DNA of 6,182 bases from Clostridia bacterium (GTDB lineage Bacteria; Bacillota; Clostridia; UBA1381): the NCBI GenBank assembly GCA_900751885.1, contig CAADTH010000053.1:1-6182 (forward strand), written 5' to 3'. Numbering within the stretch: position 1 is the first letter of the stretch; every line of letters begins with the position of its first letter. Below, one piece after another: positions 1-5,896 of the stretch. Under the pieces are notes generated by a model, which made no database searches, was not told the DNA's origin, and was given only the letters and a program-made list of their open reading frames with translations. The position numbers and the translations under genes were made by a program.

Positions 1-195
1 CAGAATGGCCAGGGTTGCCATCACCGCCGCAATGATTAGGATGGTGTTTCGGTTTTCTCCGGCCACTCCGATGTCAATCATACTGGCCAGGGCAGTAGGC
101 AGCAGCATGGCTGTCACAGCGGAGAGCAGCATCAGCGCCAAGAGGGCGGCCACATGCTTTCCGCTGAGTTTTACACGGGAAAAAATCGTACCCAT
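1..195 (-). CDS. ABC exporter subunit, N-terminal fragment (runs off left edge)
   Basis: This is the first 65 codons of a minus-strand gene, open to the window edge. The protein starts MGTIFSRVKLSGKHV. A hydrophobic segment follows (about residues 15-37), then the pattern P-T-A-L-A-S-M-I-D-I-G-V-A (about 33-45), then the start of a second hydrophobic stretch (about 51-65). In family terms, the P-T-x-x-A-x-x-I-D-x-G-I pattern after the first helix is typical of type I (MsbA/MdlB-like) ABC exporters, which fuse a six-helix membrane domain to an ATPase. The start is supported by AAGGA at 201-206 (minus-strand sense), about 6 nt upstream. The gene is divergent from the TetR gene, a common arrangement for drug or lipid exporters under TetR control. 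The ATPase domain is outside the window, so substrate and even family are inferred from the N-terminus alone. GC is about 57%, higher than in the operon to the right. Confidence 0.7.
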   Translation of the reverse strand, partial: MGTIFSRVKLSGKHVAALLALMLLSAVTAMLLPTALASMIDIGVAGENRNTILIIAAVMATLAIL

Positions 196-231
196 AGTTT
201 TCCTTTCTGCTCGTCGTACTCGCATTTTAGC

Positions 232-260
232 TTGACAGGGCAAATAGCAAATGATAGTAT
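232..260 (+). promoter_or_regulatory. Likely sigma-A promoter of the TetR-lipid operon
   Basis: A perfect -35 box TTGACA lies at 232-237. A 17-nt spacer separates it from TAGTAT at 255-260, which matches the -10 consensus at four of six positions. An alternative -10, TATAAA at 258-263, would need a 20-nt spacer. Transcription would start near 267 and leave a leader of about 120 nt before the TetR start codon. No transcript data are available, so this is a sequence-only call. Confidence 0.55.
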
Positions 261-280
261 AAATGAAACGATAGTATCAT
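251..280. promoter_or_regulatory. Putative TetR operator (imperfect inverted repeat)
   Basis: ATGATAGTAT (251-260) and ATAGTATCAT (271-280) form an inverted repeat matching at 9 of 10 positions, separated by 10 nt. The same block contains a direct repeat, GATAGTAT at 253-260 and 270-277. A further ATGATAC half-site occurs at 358-364, just before the TetR ribosome binding site, and a small dyad TCATAG-ATG-CTATGA sits at 277-291. The repeat overlaps the -10 region of the plus-strand promoter. On the minus strand it also overlaps a TATACT (256-261) that could be the -10 box of the divergent ABC gene. TetR-family regulators usually bind such dyads and repress both directions. Binding here is inferred from position and symmetry only. 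Confidence 0.45.
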
Positions 281-370
281 AGATGCTATGAATATCACAG
301 AAGCAGGCGTTGTCAATAGTCCGAGCGAAAGTGGAACAAATGACAATCCTTGTTTCAATGATACGCAATT

Positions 371-377
371 AAAGGAG
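371..377 (+). promoter_or_regulatory. Ribosome binding site that fixes the TetR start
   Basis: AAAGGAG lies 9 nt upstream of the ATG at 387. The longer in-frame start at 288 has no comparable purine-rich site, so translation is placed at 387. Confidence 0.7.
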
Positions 378-386
378 ACGTTTCTT

Positions 387-914
387 ATGCGAAGGACAAC
401 GGCTACAACAGACTATCTGAAAGAATGTATGGGTACAGCGTTGCTGGAACTAATGAAAGAAAAACCCATTGAAAAAATCAGTATTGAGGAGATGACTGCC
501 AAGGCAGATGTAGGTCGCTCCACTTATTTCCGTTATTTCAAAAGTAAAGATGAAGTTCTGTCTTTCAAAATCACATGTCTGTGGAAGCGCTTTTCCGACG
601 AACACGGTGCTACCAACTTCGCCACTGGTAGTTATGACGGCATCAGGCTGTTTTTTGAATTTTGCCTTTCCACTCGTCCTATTTGTGATCTGCTCTACTC
701 AGCTGATCGCCAATATGTGATTCTAAACTTCTATTTACAAGAAGCGGCATCCATTGTCGCTAATGCCGATGCCAAAACGCACTACTTTATCCAATTTATT
801 ACATATGGATTGTTTGGGCTTATGAATGCGTGGGTATTACGAGGCTATAAAGAAACCCCACAGGAAATGGCACAAATAGTTTGCGATTGGGAAGCATCTT
901 CGGAGGAGAAATAG
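387..914 (+). CDS. TetR/AcrR-family transcriptional regulator
   Basis: This 175-residue protein has an N-terminal TetR-type DNA-binding domain. Helix 1 spans about residues 8-26. The helix-turn-helix covers about 31-51, with I-S-I-E-E-M-T-A-K-A-D-V-G-R-S-T-Y-F-R-Y-F as key residues, followed by the typical K-S-K-D-E-V-L. The rest (about 60-175) is the helical ligand and dimerisation region, which is too divergent to name a ligand. The frame is open back to an ATG at 288, but that start would add 33 residues absent from TetR proteins and has no ribosome binding site, so ATG 387 is chosen. The gene heads the operon, 19 nt before the cardiolipin synthase gene, and faces the ABC exporter gene. 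Together with the dyad over its promoter, this suggests a self-repressing sensor of a membrane-active compound. DNA-binding function is well supported; the inducer is unknown. Confidence 0.88.
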   Translation: MRRTTATTDYLKECMGTALLELMKEKPIEKISIEEMTAKADVGRSTYFRYFKSKDEVLSFKITCLWKRFSDEHGATNFATGSYDGIRLFFEFCLSTRPICDLLYSADRQYVILNFYLQEAASIVANADAKTHYFIQFITYGLFGLMNAWVLRGYKETPQEMAQIVCDWEASSEEK

Positions 915-933
915 CATAGAGGGGGGTAAACAT

Positions 934-2451
934 ATGGGGAAAATCATTCGACGCATTCTAACAATTATTCCAGCGGTGGCTTTACAATCGCTCTGGCTTT
1001 TGCTGTTGATGAAATGGCTGACCCCTTACGCACCGATTATTGTGTCACTGCTTTCCGTTGCAGCGTTTTTCTTGGTGGTATTTATTATTATAAAGAGAGA
1101 TGAAACCGCTTATAAATTGCTTTGGCTGCTGGTTATTCTGTCACTACCTTTGGTAGGAGCGTTACTATATCTGCTCTTTGGAAATAAACGGACGGCCCGC
1201 CCTCTAAAAAGGCGCTTGCAGCAAGTTCAAAAGAGTTGCAATCCGCAGCCTCTTCCAATAAAAGAAGCGCCCTTTGACGGCGAAAAACGCATGGGGCAAA
1301 CAGTGCGGTGGCTGGAAGAAAAAACGCAATATCCGATGTGTGCAGTTGAGCAGGTTCGTTACTATCCGTTGGGCGATAATATGTTCCCTGATATGCTTGC
1401 CGATTTGAAAAATGCAAGAAACTCGATTTACGTAGAATACTTCATTATTGAGCCGGGGCATATGTGGGACGCAATCGTGAACGAACTGGAAGTAAAAATG
1501 GAGCAGGGCGTTGATGTACGTGTGATATACGATGATCTTGGCAGTATTTCTTCGTTCAATTTCAGTAATGTCCGTGAACTGAAAAAGAAAGGCATTCCAT
1601 GTATTCCTTTTAATCCTTTCCTTGCCTTAAAAGGAACTGCAAACTATCGCGATCATCGCAAAATGCTGATTATTGACAACGAAGTTGCTTATAGCGGAGG
1701 TATCAACTTATCAGATCGGTATATCAATTTGGAACATCCCTATGGACACTGGAAGGACACAGGCTTTCGGATTACTGGTGAGCCAGTAAAAAATTTTACC
1801 CATATGTTCTTGACCTTTTGGAACGCATTTTCGCTGGAAAAAGAAGCAGGACAGCTTGCAATGCCCACATATCCCAAAAGGTATCCTGCGTCGCCGCACA
1901 CATTTGATGGTTATGTGCTTAGTTACTACGATTCGCCCCTTAACCATGAAGCTACCAGTAATCAGCTCTTTATTGACTTGCTTTCTCAAAGCACGGATTA
2001 CGCATGGTTTTTTACACCGTATCTTATGCTTGGCGATGACTTGATGGATGCAATGATTTCCGCTGCTCAACGTGGTGTAGACGTGCGGATCATTATGCCC
2101 GGCATCCCTGATAAGAAGCTGATTTTCCGTATGTCTCGGAGCTTTTATCAGGTGTTGCTGACTGGCGGCATCAAGATTTATGAGTATACTCCCGGCTTCG
2201 TTCATGCAAAGAGCTTTGTATCAGACGACAAAGTTGCGACGATAGGAACTGTCAATCTGGACTACCGCAGTCTCTTTCTCCACTTTGAAAACAATTCGTT
2301 CTTTTATCGTTCCAGTATTATTGCAGCAATAAAGGACGATTTCATCGCTACACAGGCAAAATGTAAAGAGGTAAAGCCCTATGATATGAAACATTATTCG
2401 CGCCGCTGGGTCGTAGATGGTGTCCTTCGTATTTTCGCACCGCTATGTTGA
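934..2451 (+). CDS. cls: Cardiolipin synthase, two-HKD phospholipase D type
   Basis: This is a 505-residue membrane enzyme, the usual length of ClsA-type bacterial cardiolipin synthases (about 480-510). The N-terminus has hydrophobic segments at about residues 8-26, 34-53 and 60-82, the last ending in LLYLLFGNK as in the PLDc_N domain. Two catalytic HKD motifs follow: H241-R-K243-x4-D248 with downstream GGINL, and H424-A-K426-x4-D431 with downstream G-T-V-N-L-D-Y-R-S. Both sets of catalytic residues are intact. The family joins two phosphatidylglycerols into cardiolipin plus glycerol, or transfers phosphatidyl groups to other alcohols. The start at 934 follows a strong AGGGGGG site at 920-926. 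The 7-nt gap to the next gene and the lipid enzymes downstream support a role in membrane remodelling. As it may be an accessory copy, use of a glycolipid acceptor cannot be excluded. Confidence 0.93.
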   Translation: MGKIIRRILTIIPAVALQSLWLLLLMKWLTPYAPIIVSLLSVAAFFLVVFIIIKRDETAYKLLWLLVILSLPLVGALLYLLFGNKRTARPLKRRLQQVQKSCNPQPLPIKEAPFDGEKRMGQTVRWLEEKTQYPMCAVEQVRYYPLGDNMFPDMLADLKNARNSIYVEYFIIEPGHMWDAIVNELEVKMEQGVDVRVIYDDLGSISSFNFSNVRELKKKGIPCIPFNPFLALKGTANYRDHRKMLIIDNEVAYSGGINLSDRYINLEHPYGHWKDTGFRITGEPVKNFTHMFLTFWNAFSLEKEAGQLAMPTYPKRYPASPHTFDGYVLSYYDSPLNHEATSNQLFIDLLSQSTDYAWFFTPYLMLGDDLMDAMISAAQRGVDVRIIMPGIPDKKLIFRMSRSFYQVLLTGGIKIYEYTPGFVHAKSFVSDDKVATIGTVNLDYRSLFLHFENNSFFYRSSIIAAIKDDFIATQAKCKEVKPYDMKHYSRRWVVDGVLRIFAPLC

Positions 2452-2458
2452 GGTTTTT

Positions 2459-2920
2459 ATGAAGCATTTTCTTATGTGTCTGCTATATATCGCGGCGTTA
2501 GGGGTTCTCTCCTTTGTAGTGGGGCGCTTGATCCCGAAGCATTGGTTTCACGCCGATCGTTTTCCTTGGGTCTGCCACCCGGCAGAGCAAAAACTATGGA
2601 AGCGGCTTCATGTTCGGAAATGGCAGGCAAAGATCCCCGATATGAGCCGCATATTCGTTAAAATCATGCCGGAAAAGAAACTGACAAAGGAAAACTATGA
2701 GAACTTGCCGCGCATGATAGAAGAAACTTGCGTGGCAGAGTGGACACATATTCTGTTGTCTATCGCCGGTCTTGGACTGCTGAAAATATGGTCCGGTGTT
2801 GGCGGGGTATGTATAACGATTATCTACATTGTGCTGGGTAATTTGCCGTTTATTGTTGTCCAGCGCTATAATCGCCCACGCCTGCAAAAGCTGTTTGCTA
2901 TGCAGCAAAGGAAAAAATAG
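2459..2920 (+). CDS. CrtO-like small membrane protein (glycolipid acyltransferase family)
   Basis: This 153-residue protein has an N-terminal hydrophobic helix (about 4-25), a conserved-looking polar centre, and two C-terminal hydrophobic segments (about 97-111 and 113-134) ending in N128-L-P-x4-Q-R-Y-N-R-P-R-L142. The centre has F35-P-W, a K-R-L-x-V-R-K-W-Q-A-K-I-P-D stretch (48-61) and A-E-W-T-H (93-97). From memory of the family, these fit proteins annotated as glycosyl-4,4'-diaponeurosporenoate acyltransferase (CrtO), which esterifies a sugar on staphyloxanthin. No carotenoid genes are visible here, so acylation of another glycolipid, perhaps the product of the neighbouring glycosyltransferase, is inference. 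The start at 2459 follows GAGGT (2450-2454), which overlaps the upstream stop codon. The upstream in-frame ATG at 2417 lies inside cls and would add 14 residues before the signal-like helix. Confidence 0.72.
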   Translation: MKHFLMCLLYIAALGVLSFVVGRLIPKHWFHADRFPWVCHPAEQKLWKRLHVRKWQAKIPDMSRIFVKIMPEKKLTKENYENLPRMIEETCVAEWTHILLSIAGLGLLKIWSGVGGVCITIIYIVLGNLPFIVVQRYNRPRLQKLFAMQQRKK

Positions 2921-2929
2921 GAGATTCAA

Positions 2930-4048
2930 ATGCAAACACTAATTCTAAGCTGCAACACTGGCGCAGGGCATAACTCCTGTGCGCAAGCAGTTCAGGAAGC
3001 CTACCACTCTCGCGGAGAAATCTGCAATATTACAGATTCTTTGCAGTTTATTTCAGAAAAAGCATCCACGTTTATTTCTAATTGGCATACCCGAATTTAC
3101 CGCCATGCTCCAAGGCTTTTTGATGCTGGGTATCAGCGTGCGGAATCTCACGAAGATATTTTTTGTGAGGGAACGCCGATCTATAAGCTACTTTCCTCCG
3201 GCGCAGAGCGGATGTATCAATACATCCGCTCTGCAGGCTACGATAATATTATCTGTACTCATGTATTCCCAGCCTTGGCGTTGACAGAAATGCGCCGACA
3301 GCACCCATGCTTACAGCTTGTAACGAGCCACATTTCTACAGACTATACCTGCGCTCCCTGCACAGCGGATTCTGCGCTGGACTGGTATTTCATTCCGTCC
3401 ACTTCGCTGTTAGGTGAGTTTGAACAATGTGGACTTCAACCTCAAAAGCTGATCGCCAGTGGAATCCCTGTGCGGCAGCAATTCTACCAGCGTGTGTCAC
3501 AAGAAGCAGGAAAAGCCAACGCCGGAATCTCTCCTGCTCATCAACATATTTTAATGATGTGCGGTAGCATGGGCTGCGGTCCAATGGAGGAGATTATATC
3601 GTATCTCTGCCCTTACCTCACAACAGAACAAGAACTTAGTGTTGTATGCGGCACAAATGATGATTTACGCAAAAAACTCCAAAAAAGGACAGAAAAGTAT
3701 TCTCAAGTTCATGTTCTGGGAACCGTCAATAATGTGCCGCAGCTCATGCAAGCCTCAGACCTATTCCTGACAAAGCCCGGAGGTCTAAGTACATCTGAGG
3801 CAATGGCGGCAGAGTTACCAATGGTGCTTATCGATGCAGTGGCTGGCTGCGAGACACATAATCTGAATTTTTTTCTGCGTAATGGAATGGCCGTCACAGC
3901 CAATACGCCAAAAGCAATCGCAGACACCACAATAAAAACGCTAAATGCCCCAGTGCTTCTTTCTAAAATGCGCGCGGCAATGCGGTCGCAGACGGAATGT
4001 ACGGCAGCCGATAAAATCTATGAATGGATATACAGTCATGCAAAGTAA
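2930..4048 (+). CDS. MGDG synthase/UgtP-type diacylglycerol glycosyltransferase (GT28)
   Basis: This is a 372-residue GT-B fold enzyme. The N-terminal MGDG_synth domain (about 10-170) begins with S7-C-N-T-G-A-G-H14, the glycine-rich loop plus histidine typical of the family. It also contains T-D-Y-T-C-A-P near residue 138-145, where the clostridial branch has T-D-Y-T-C-x-P. The C-terminal Glyco_tran_28_C domain (about 205-350) carries a G-S-M-G-C-G loop and the nucleotide-sugar signature T281-K-P-G-G-L-S-T-S-E-A. Relatives (YpfP/UgtP, plant MGD) transfer glucose or galactose from a UDP-sugar to diacylglycerol at the inner membrane face, giving glycolipids and lipoteichoic acid anchors. Sugar identity and processivity cannot be read here. 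The start has TAGGAG at 2918-2923 overlapping the previous stop. The 3' end overlaps the next gene by 11 nt. The gene carries a large perfect inverted repeat at 3203-3234. Confidence 0.88.
   Translation: MQTLILSCNTGAGHNSCAQAVQEAYHSRGEICNITDSLQFISEKASTFISNWHTRIYRHAPRLFDAGYQRAESHEDIFCEGTPIYKLLSSGAERMYQYIRSAGYDNIICTHVFPALALTEMRRQHPCLQLVTSHISTDYTCAPCTADSALDWYFIPSTSLLGEFEQCGLQPQKLIASGIPVRQQFYQRVSQEAGKANAGISPAHQHILMMCGSMGCGPMEEIISYLCPYLTTEQELSVVCGTNDDLRKKLQKRTEKYSQVHVLGTVNNVPQLMQASDLFLTKPGGLSTSEAMAAELPMVLIDAVAGCETHNLNFFLRNGMAVTANTPKAIADTTIKTLNAPVLLSKMRAAMRSQTECTAADKIYEWIYSHAK
3203..3234. repeat. Perfect 15-bp inverted repeat with 2-nt centre inside a coding gene
   Basis: The left arm GCAGAGCGGATGTAT (3203-3217) is exactly complementary to the right arm (3220-3234), with only CA between them. 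It encodes A-E-R-M-Y-Q-Y-I-R-S-A of the glycosyltransferase, so it does not break the frame. There is no T-run after it, so it is not a standard intrinsic terminator for this strand. A shorter perfect palindrome, GATAATATTATC, follows at 3242-3253. As DNA it could form a cruciform; as RNA, a long stem whose 2-nt centre would open slightly to form a loop. Confidence 0.9.
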
Positions 4049-4739
4049 TCATATAAAGCCGGAAGTTAATTACCGTGAGTTCCGCATCCATAAACTTAAT
4101 ACACCTGAATTTTCTCACGTCAGGCTATTGCTTTACTGGCCAATTTTCGGCTTGCTGTTTTTGTTTCTTGAGCGGTTGCAACCGCAACGAAATTACTATC
4201 CCGTCTATTGTGGACTCGATGATATAATACCATTTTGTGAATGGGCGTTGATTCCGTATCTATTTTGGTTTGTCTTTCTAATCGGTACGTTGGTTTATAC
4301 TTTTTTCGTCGATGTACCTGCATTTCGGCGTATGATGTATTTTGTGATAGTCACCTATACGATCACGGTTTTGATTTACCTGTTCTTTCCAACCTGCCAA
4401 AATTTGCGGCCAGAAGCATTTGTACGCAATAATCTACTTACACGCTTTATTGAATTATTCTATAGTTTCGATACCAATACAAATGTTTGCCCCTCACTTC
4501 ATGTAATAGGCTCTGTTGCCGCGATGTTTGGGTTATGGGATTGCAAGGCGCTCCAAAGCGTCGGATGGAAAATCGCTGCTACATCAATCGCCGTGTGTAT
4601 CAGTCTCTCCACCGTTTTTATGAAACAGCATTCTATCATGGATGTTCTCGCTGCATTGCCAGTCTGTTTCTTTGGTTGGTGGATTGCCTATAAGATACTC
4701 CCCAATAATAAAACAAACCGATTTCTTACGAGGATGTAA
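4038..4739 (+). CDS. PAP2-superfamily lipid phosphatase/phosphotransferase (Aur1-like)
   Basis: This is a 233-residue polytopic protein with about six membrane segments (near 28-44, 64-88, 95-117, 156-172, 176-194 and 202-221). The PAP2 motifs are present: R124-P (motif 1, in F-P-T-C-Q-N-L-R-P), C-P152-S-L-H155 (motif 2) and S191-x6-H198-x3-D202 (motif 3), so the catalytic histidines and aspartate are intact. A G-L-D-D-x-I-P-F stretch before the second helix resembles PAP2 proteins related to Aur1/inositol-phosphotransferases. Such enzymes remove phosphate from phosphatidate or undecaprenyl diphosphate, or move a phospho-head-group to another lipid; which applies here is not visible. The frame opens at 3945, but ATG 4038, overlapping the glycosyltransferase end by 11 nt, gives a sensible N-terminus. 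ATG 4020 is an alternative. Both have weak ribosome binding sites, so translational coupling is likely. Confidence 0.85.
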   Translation: MQSNHIKPEVNYREFRIHKLNTPEFSHVRLLLYWPIFGLLFLFLERLQPQRNYYPVYCGLDDIIPFCEWALIPYLFWFVFLIGTLVYTFFVDVPAFRRMMYFVIVTYTITVLIYLFFPTCQNLRPEAFVRNNLLTRFIELFYSFDTNTNVCPSLHVIGSVAAMFGLWDCKALQSVGWKIAATSIAVCISLSTVFMKQHSIMDVLAALPVCFFGWWIAYKILPNNKTNRFLTRM

Positions 4740-4741
4740 TC

Positions 4742-5896
4742 ATGGATAAATCCTACAAAAAGCCGCTTCTACTAATCACGTTTGGGGTGATCTTATTTGC
4801 GGCATTCAACAATCTAAACTATGTTGCCAACTTTCTAAAATCGTGTATTGGCTTGCTCGCTCCGATTTTATCAGGCCTTTTGCTGGCCTTTGTTCTGAGT
4901 GTACCCGTGCGCGGACTGGCAAAGAGGCTTCGACGAAAGCTGACTAAAGCTACAGATCGGCAAATAGACATGATAAGCCTGTTACTGACGCTGATATGTG
5001 TTATTGCGATTATTGCTCTTCTGTGTGTAATTGCGATTCCACAGCTCACTGCATCTGTAAAAAGCATTGCTGCTCTTGTTCAAGAAAAATGGCCTGACTG
5101 GGTCGGCTTATTGCAAAGATACGGCATTGACACAGAGAAACTGTCGGCACATTTTGCTGCGCTCGATTGGAAATCTATTCTGCAAAGCATTTCGAGCGAA
5201 ATGAACACAGTGATTTCCTCAGTTGCCAATGTTGCTGGCTCTACGGTATCTGCGATTGCTGATGTTGCAATTTCACTTGTGATCACATTCTATGTGCTAA
5301 TTGGATGGCGTGAATTGATCAGTCAAAGCAAACGGGCACTGTATGCCTACTGTAAGGAATCCGTTGCAGATAGAATTTGCCATATTTCGAAACTTGCACA
5401 TGACACCTATGCGAAGTTTCTTTCTGGTCAGTGTGTCGAGGTTATGATTCTTGGAACATTGATCTTTCTTTCGTTTTCTGTTGCAGGGATTCCATATGCG
5501 GGGCTAACAGCTGTTTTAACTGCCGCCTTTGCATTCGTTCCTTATATTGGAGGATTTCTCTCCTGCGCTTTCGGCATTTTATTTACTTTATTGGCGGCTC
5601 CGAACAAGGCGCTCCTATGCTTGATCGTCTATCAGGCAACTCAGTTTGTTGAAAATCAGTTCATCTATCCGCACGTCGTGGGAAACAGTGTAGGGCTATC
5701 CCCGTTCTGGACGTTGTTGGCGGTTTTGCTGGGCGGTAAACTGTTCGGTGTCCTTGGCATGATTTTCTTTATTCCGTTAATGGCTCTTGTATCTCAGCTT
5801 CTACACGAATCAATCGAACGGCGGCTGCATACCCGCAAACCGGAGCTGTCCAATGTACAAAGCAACTCAGACGAGAATACAGACATATCTCAATGA
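4742..5896 (+). CDS. AI-2E family (UPF0118/PerM) membrane permease
   Basis: This 384-residue multi-spanning protein has the family layout. There are paired N-terminal helices (about 8-24, 31-53), a third near 76-102, and a soluble amphipathic stretch (about 103-160). A helix near 165-190 ends in F-Y-V-L-I-G-W. The conserved C-terminal half has F-V-P267-Y-I-G270-G-F and E304-N-Q-F-I-Y-P310-x-V-V-G-x-x-V-G-L-x-P, then a final long hydrophobic hairpin (about 325-356). The family includes the proposed AI-2 exporter TqsA and members reported as Na+/H+ antiporters; the substrate cannot be inferred from sequence. The start has GAGG at 4730-4733, 8 nt upstream, and only 2 nt separate it from the PAP2 gene. 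The polar tail after about 368 (N-V-Q-S-N-S-D-E-N-T-D-I-S-Q) overlaps the next frame, in a region that may be rearranged, so the native C-terminus is uncertain. Confidence 0.9.
   Translation: MDKSYKKPLLLITFGVILFAAFNNLNYVANFLKSCIGLLAPILSGLLLAFVLSVPVRGLAKRLRRKLTKATDRQIDMISLLLTLICVIAIIALLCVIAIPQLTASVKSIAALVQEKWPDWVGLLQRYGIDTEKLSAHFAALDWKSILQSISSEMNTVISSVANVAGSTVSAIADVAISLVITFYVLIGWRELISQSKRALYAYCKESVADRICHISKLAHDTYAKFLSGQCVEVMILGTLIFLSFSVAGIPYAGLTAVLTAAFAFVPYIGGFLSCAFGILFTLLAAPNKALLCLIVYQATQFVENQFIYPHVVGNSVGLSPFWTLLAVLLGGKLFGVLGMIFFIPLMALVSQLLHESIERRLHTRKPELSNVQSNSDENTDISQ
5842..5845 (+). promoter_or_regulatory. Ribosome binding site within the permease gene, decides the next start
   Basis: GGAG lies 7 nt before the ATG at 5853, inside the permease coding sequence. 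It makes ATG 5853 a plausible translation start for the downstream chimeric frame, but this may be fortuitous. Confidence 0.35.

Noticed and set aside
5..235. Plus-strand open frame at the left edge
   Set aside because: It is the antisense of the ABC exporter N-terminus, which has a proper start, ribosome binding site and family pattern on the minus strand.
171..368. Minus-strand 65-codon frame across the intergenic region
   Set aside because: It spans the promoter and operator region, overlaps the ABC start in another frame, and shows no domain or ribosome binding site.
288..386. 33-residue N-terminal extension of the TetR frame
   Set aside because: No ribosome binding site precedes ATG 288, the added residues do not look like a TetR N-terminus, and a strong site (371-377) precedes ATG 387.
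267..386. Possible riboswitch or attenuator in the TetR leader
   Set aside because: About 120 nt long, but I see only short, weak dyads (for example TTGTCA 310-315 with TGACAA 341-346), no T-run terminator and no recognisable aptamer.
1711..2205. Minus-strand open frame of 164 codons
   Set aside because: It lies wholly inside the cardiolipin synthase gene, which has both HKD motifs intact. The antisense product has no recognisable domain.
3242..3253. GATAATATTATC perfect 12-bp palindrome
   Set aside because: One or two are expected by chance at this length. It is noted only because it closely follows the much longer inverted repeat.
4172..4185. GCGGTTG-CAACCGC perfect 14-bp palindrome in the PAP2 gene
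   Set aside because: About 0.4 perfect palindromes of this size are expected by chance in 6 kb, and it is within coding sequence with no supporting context.
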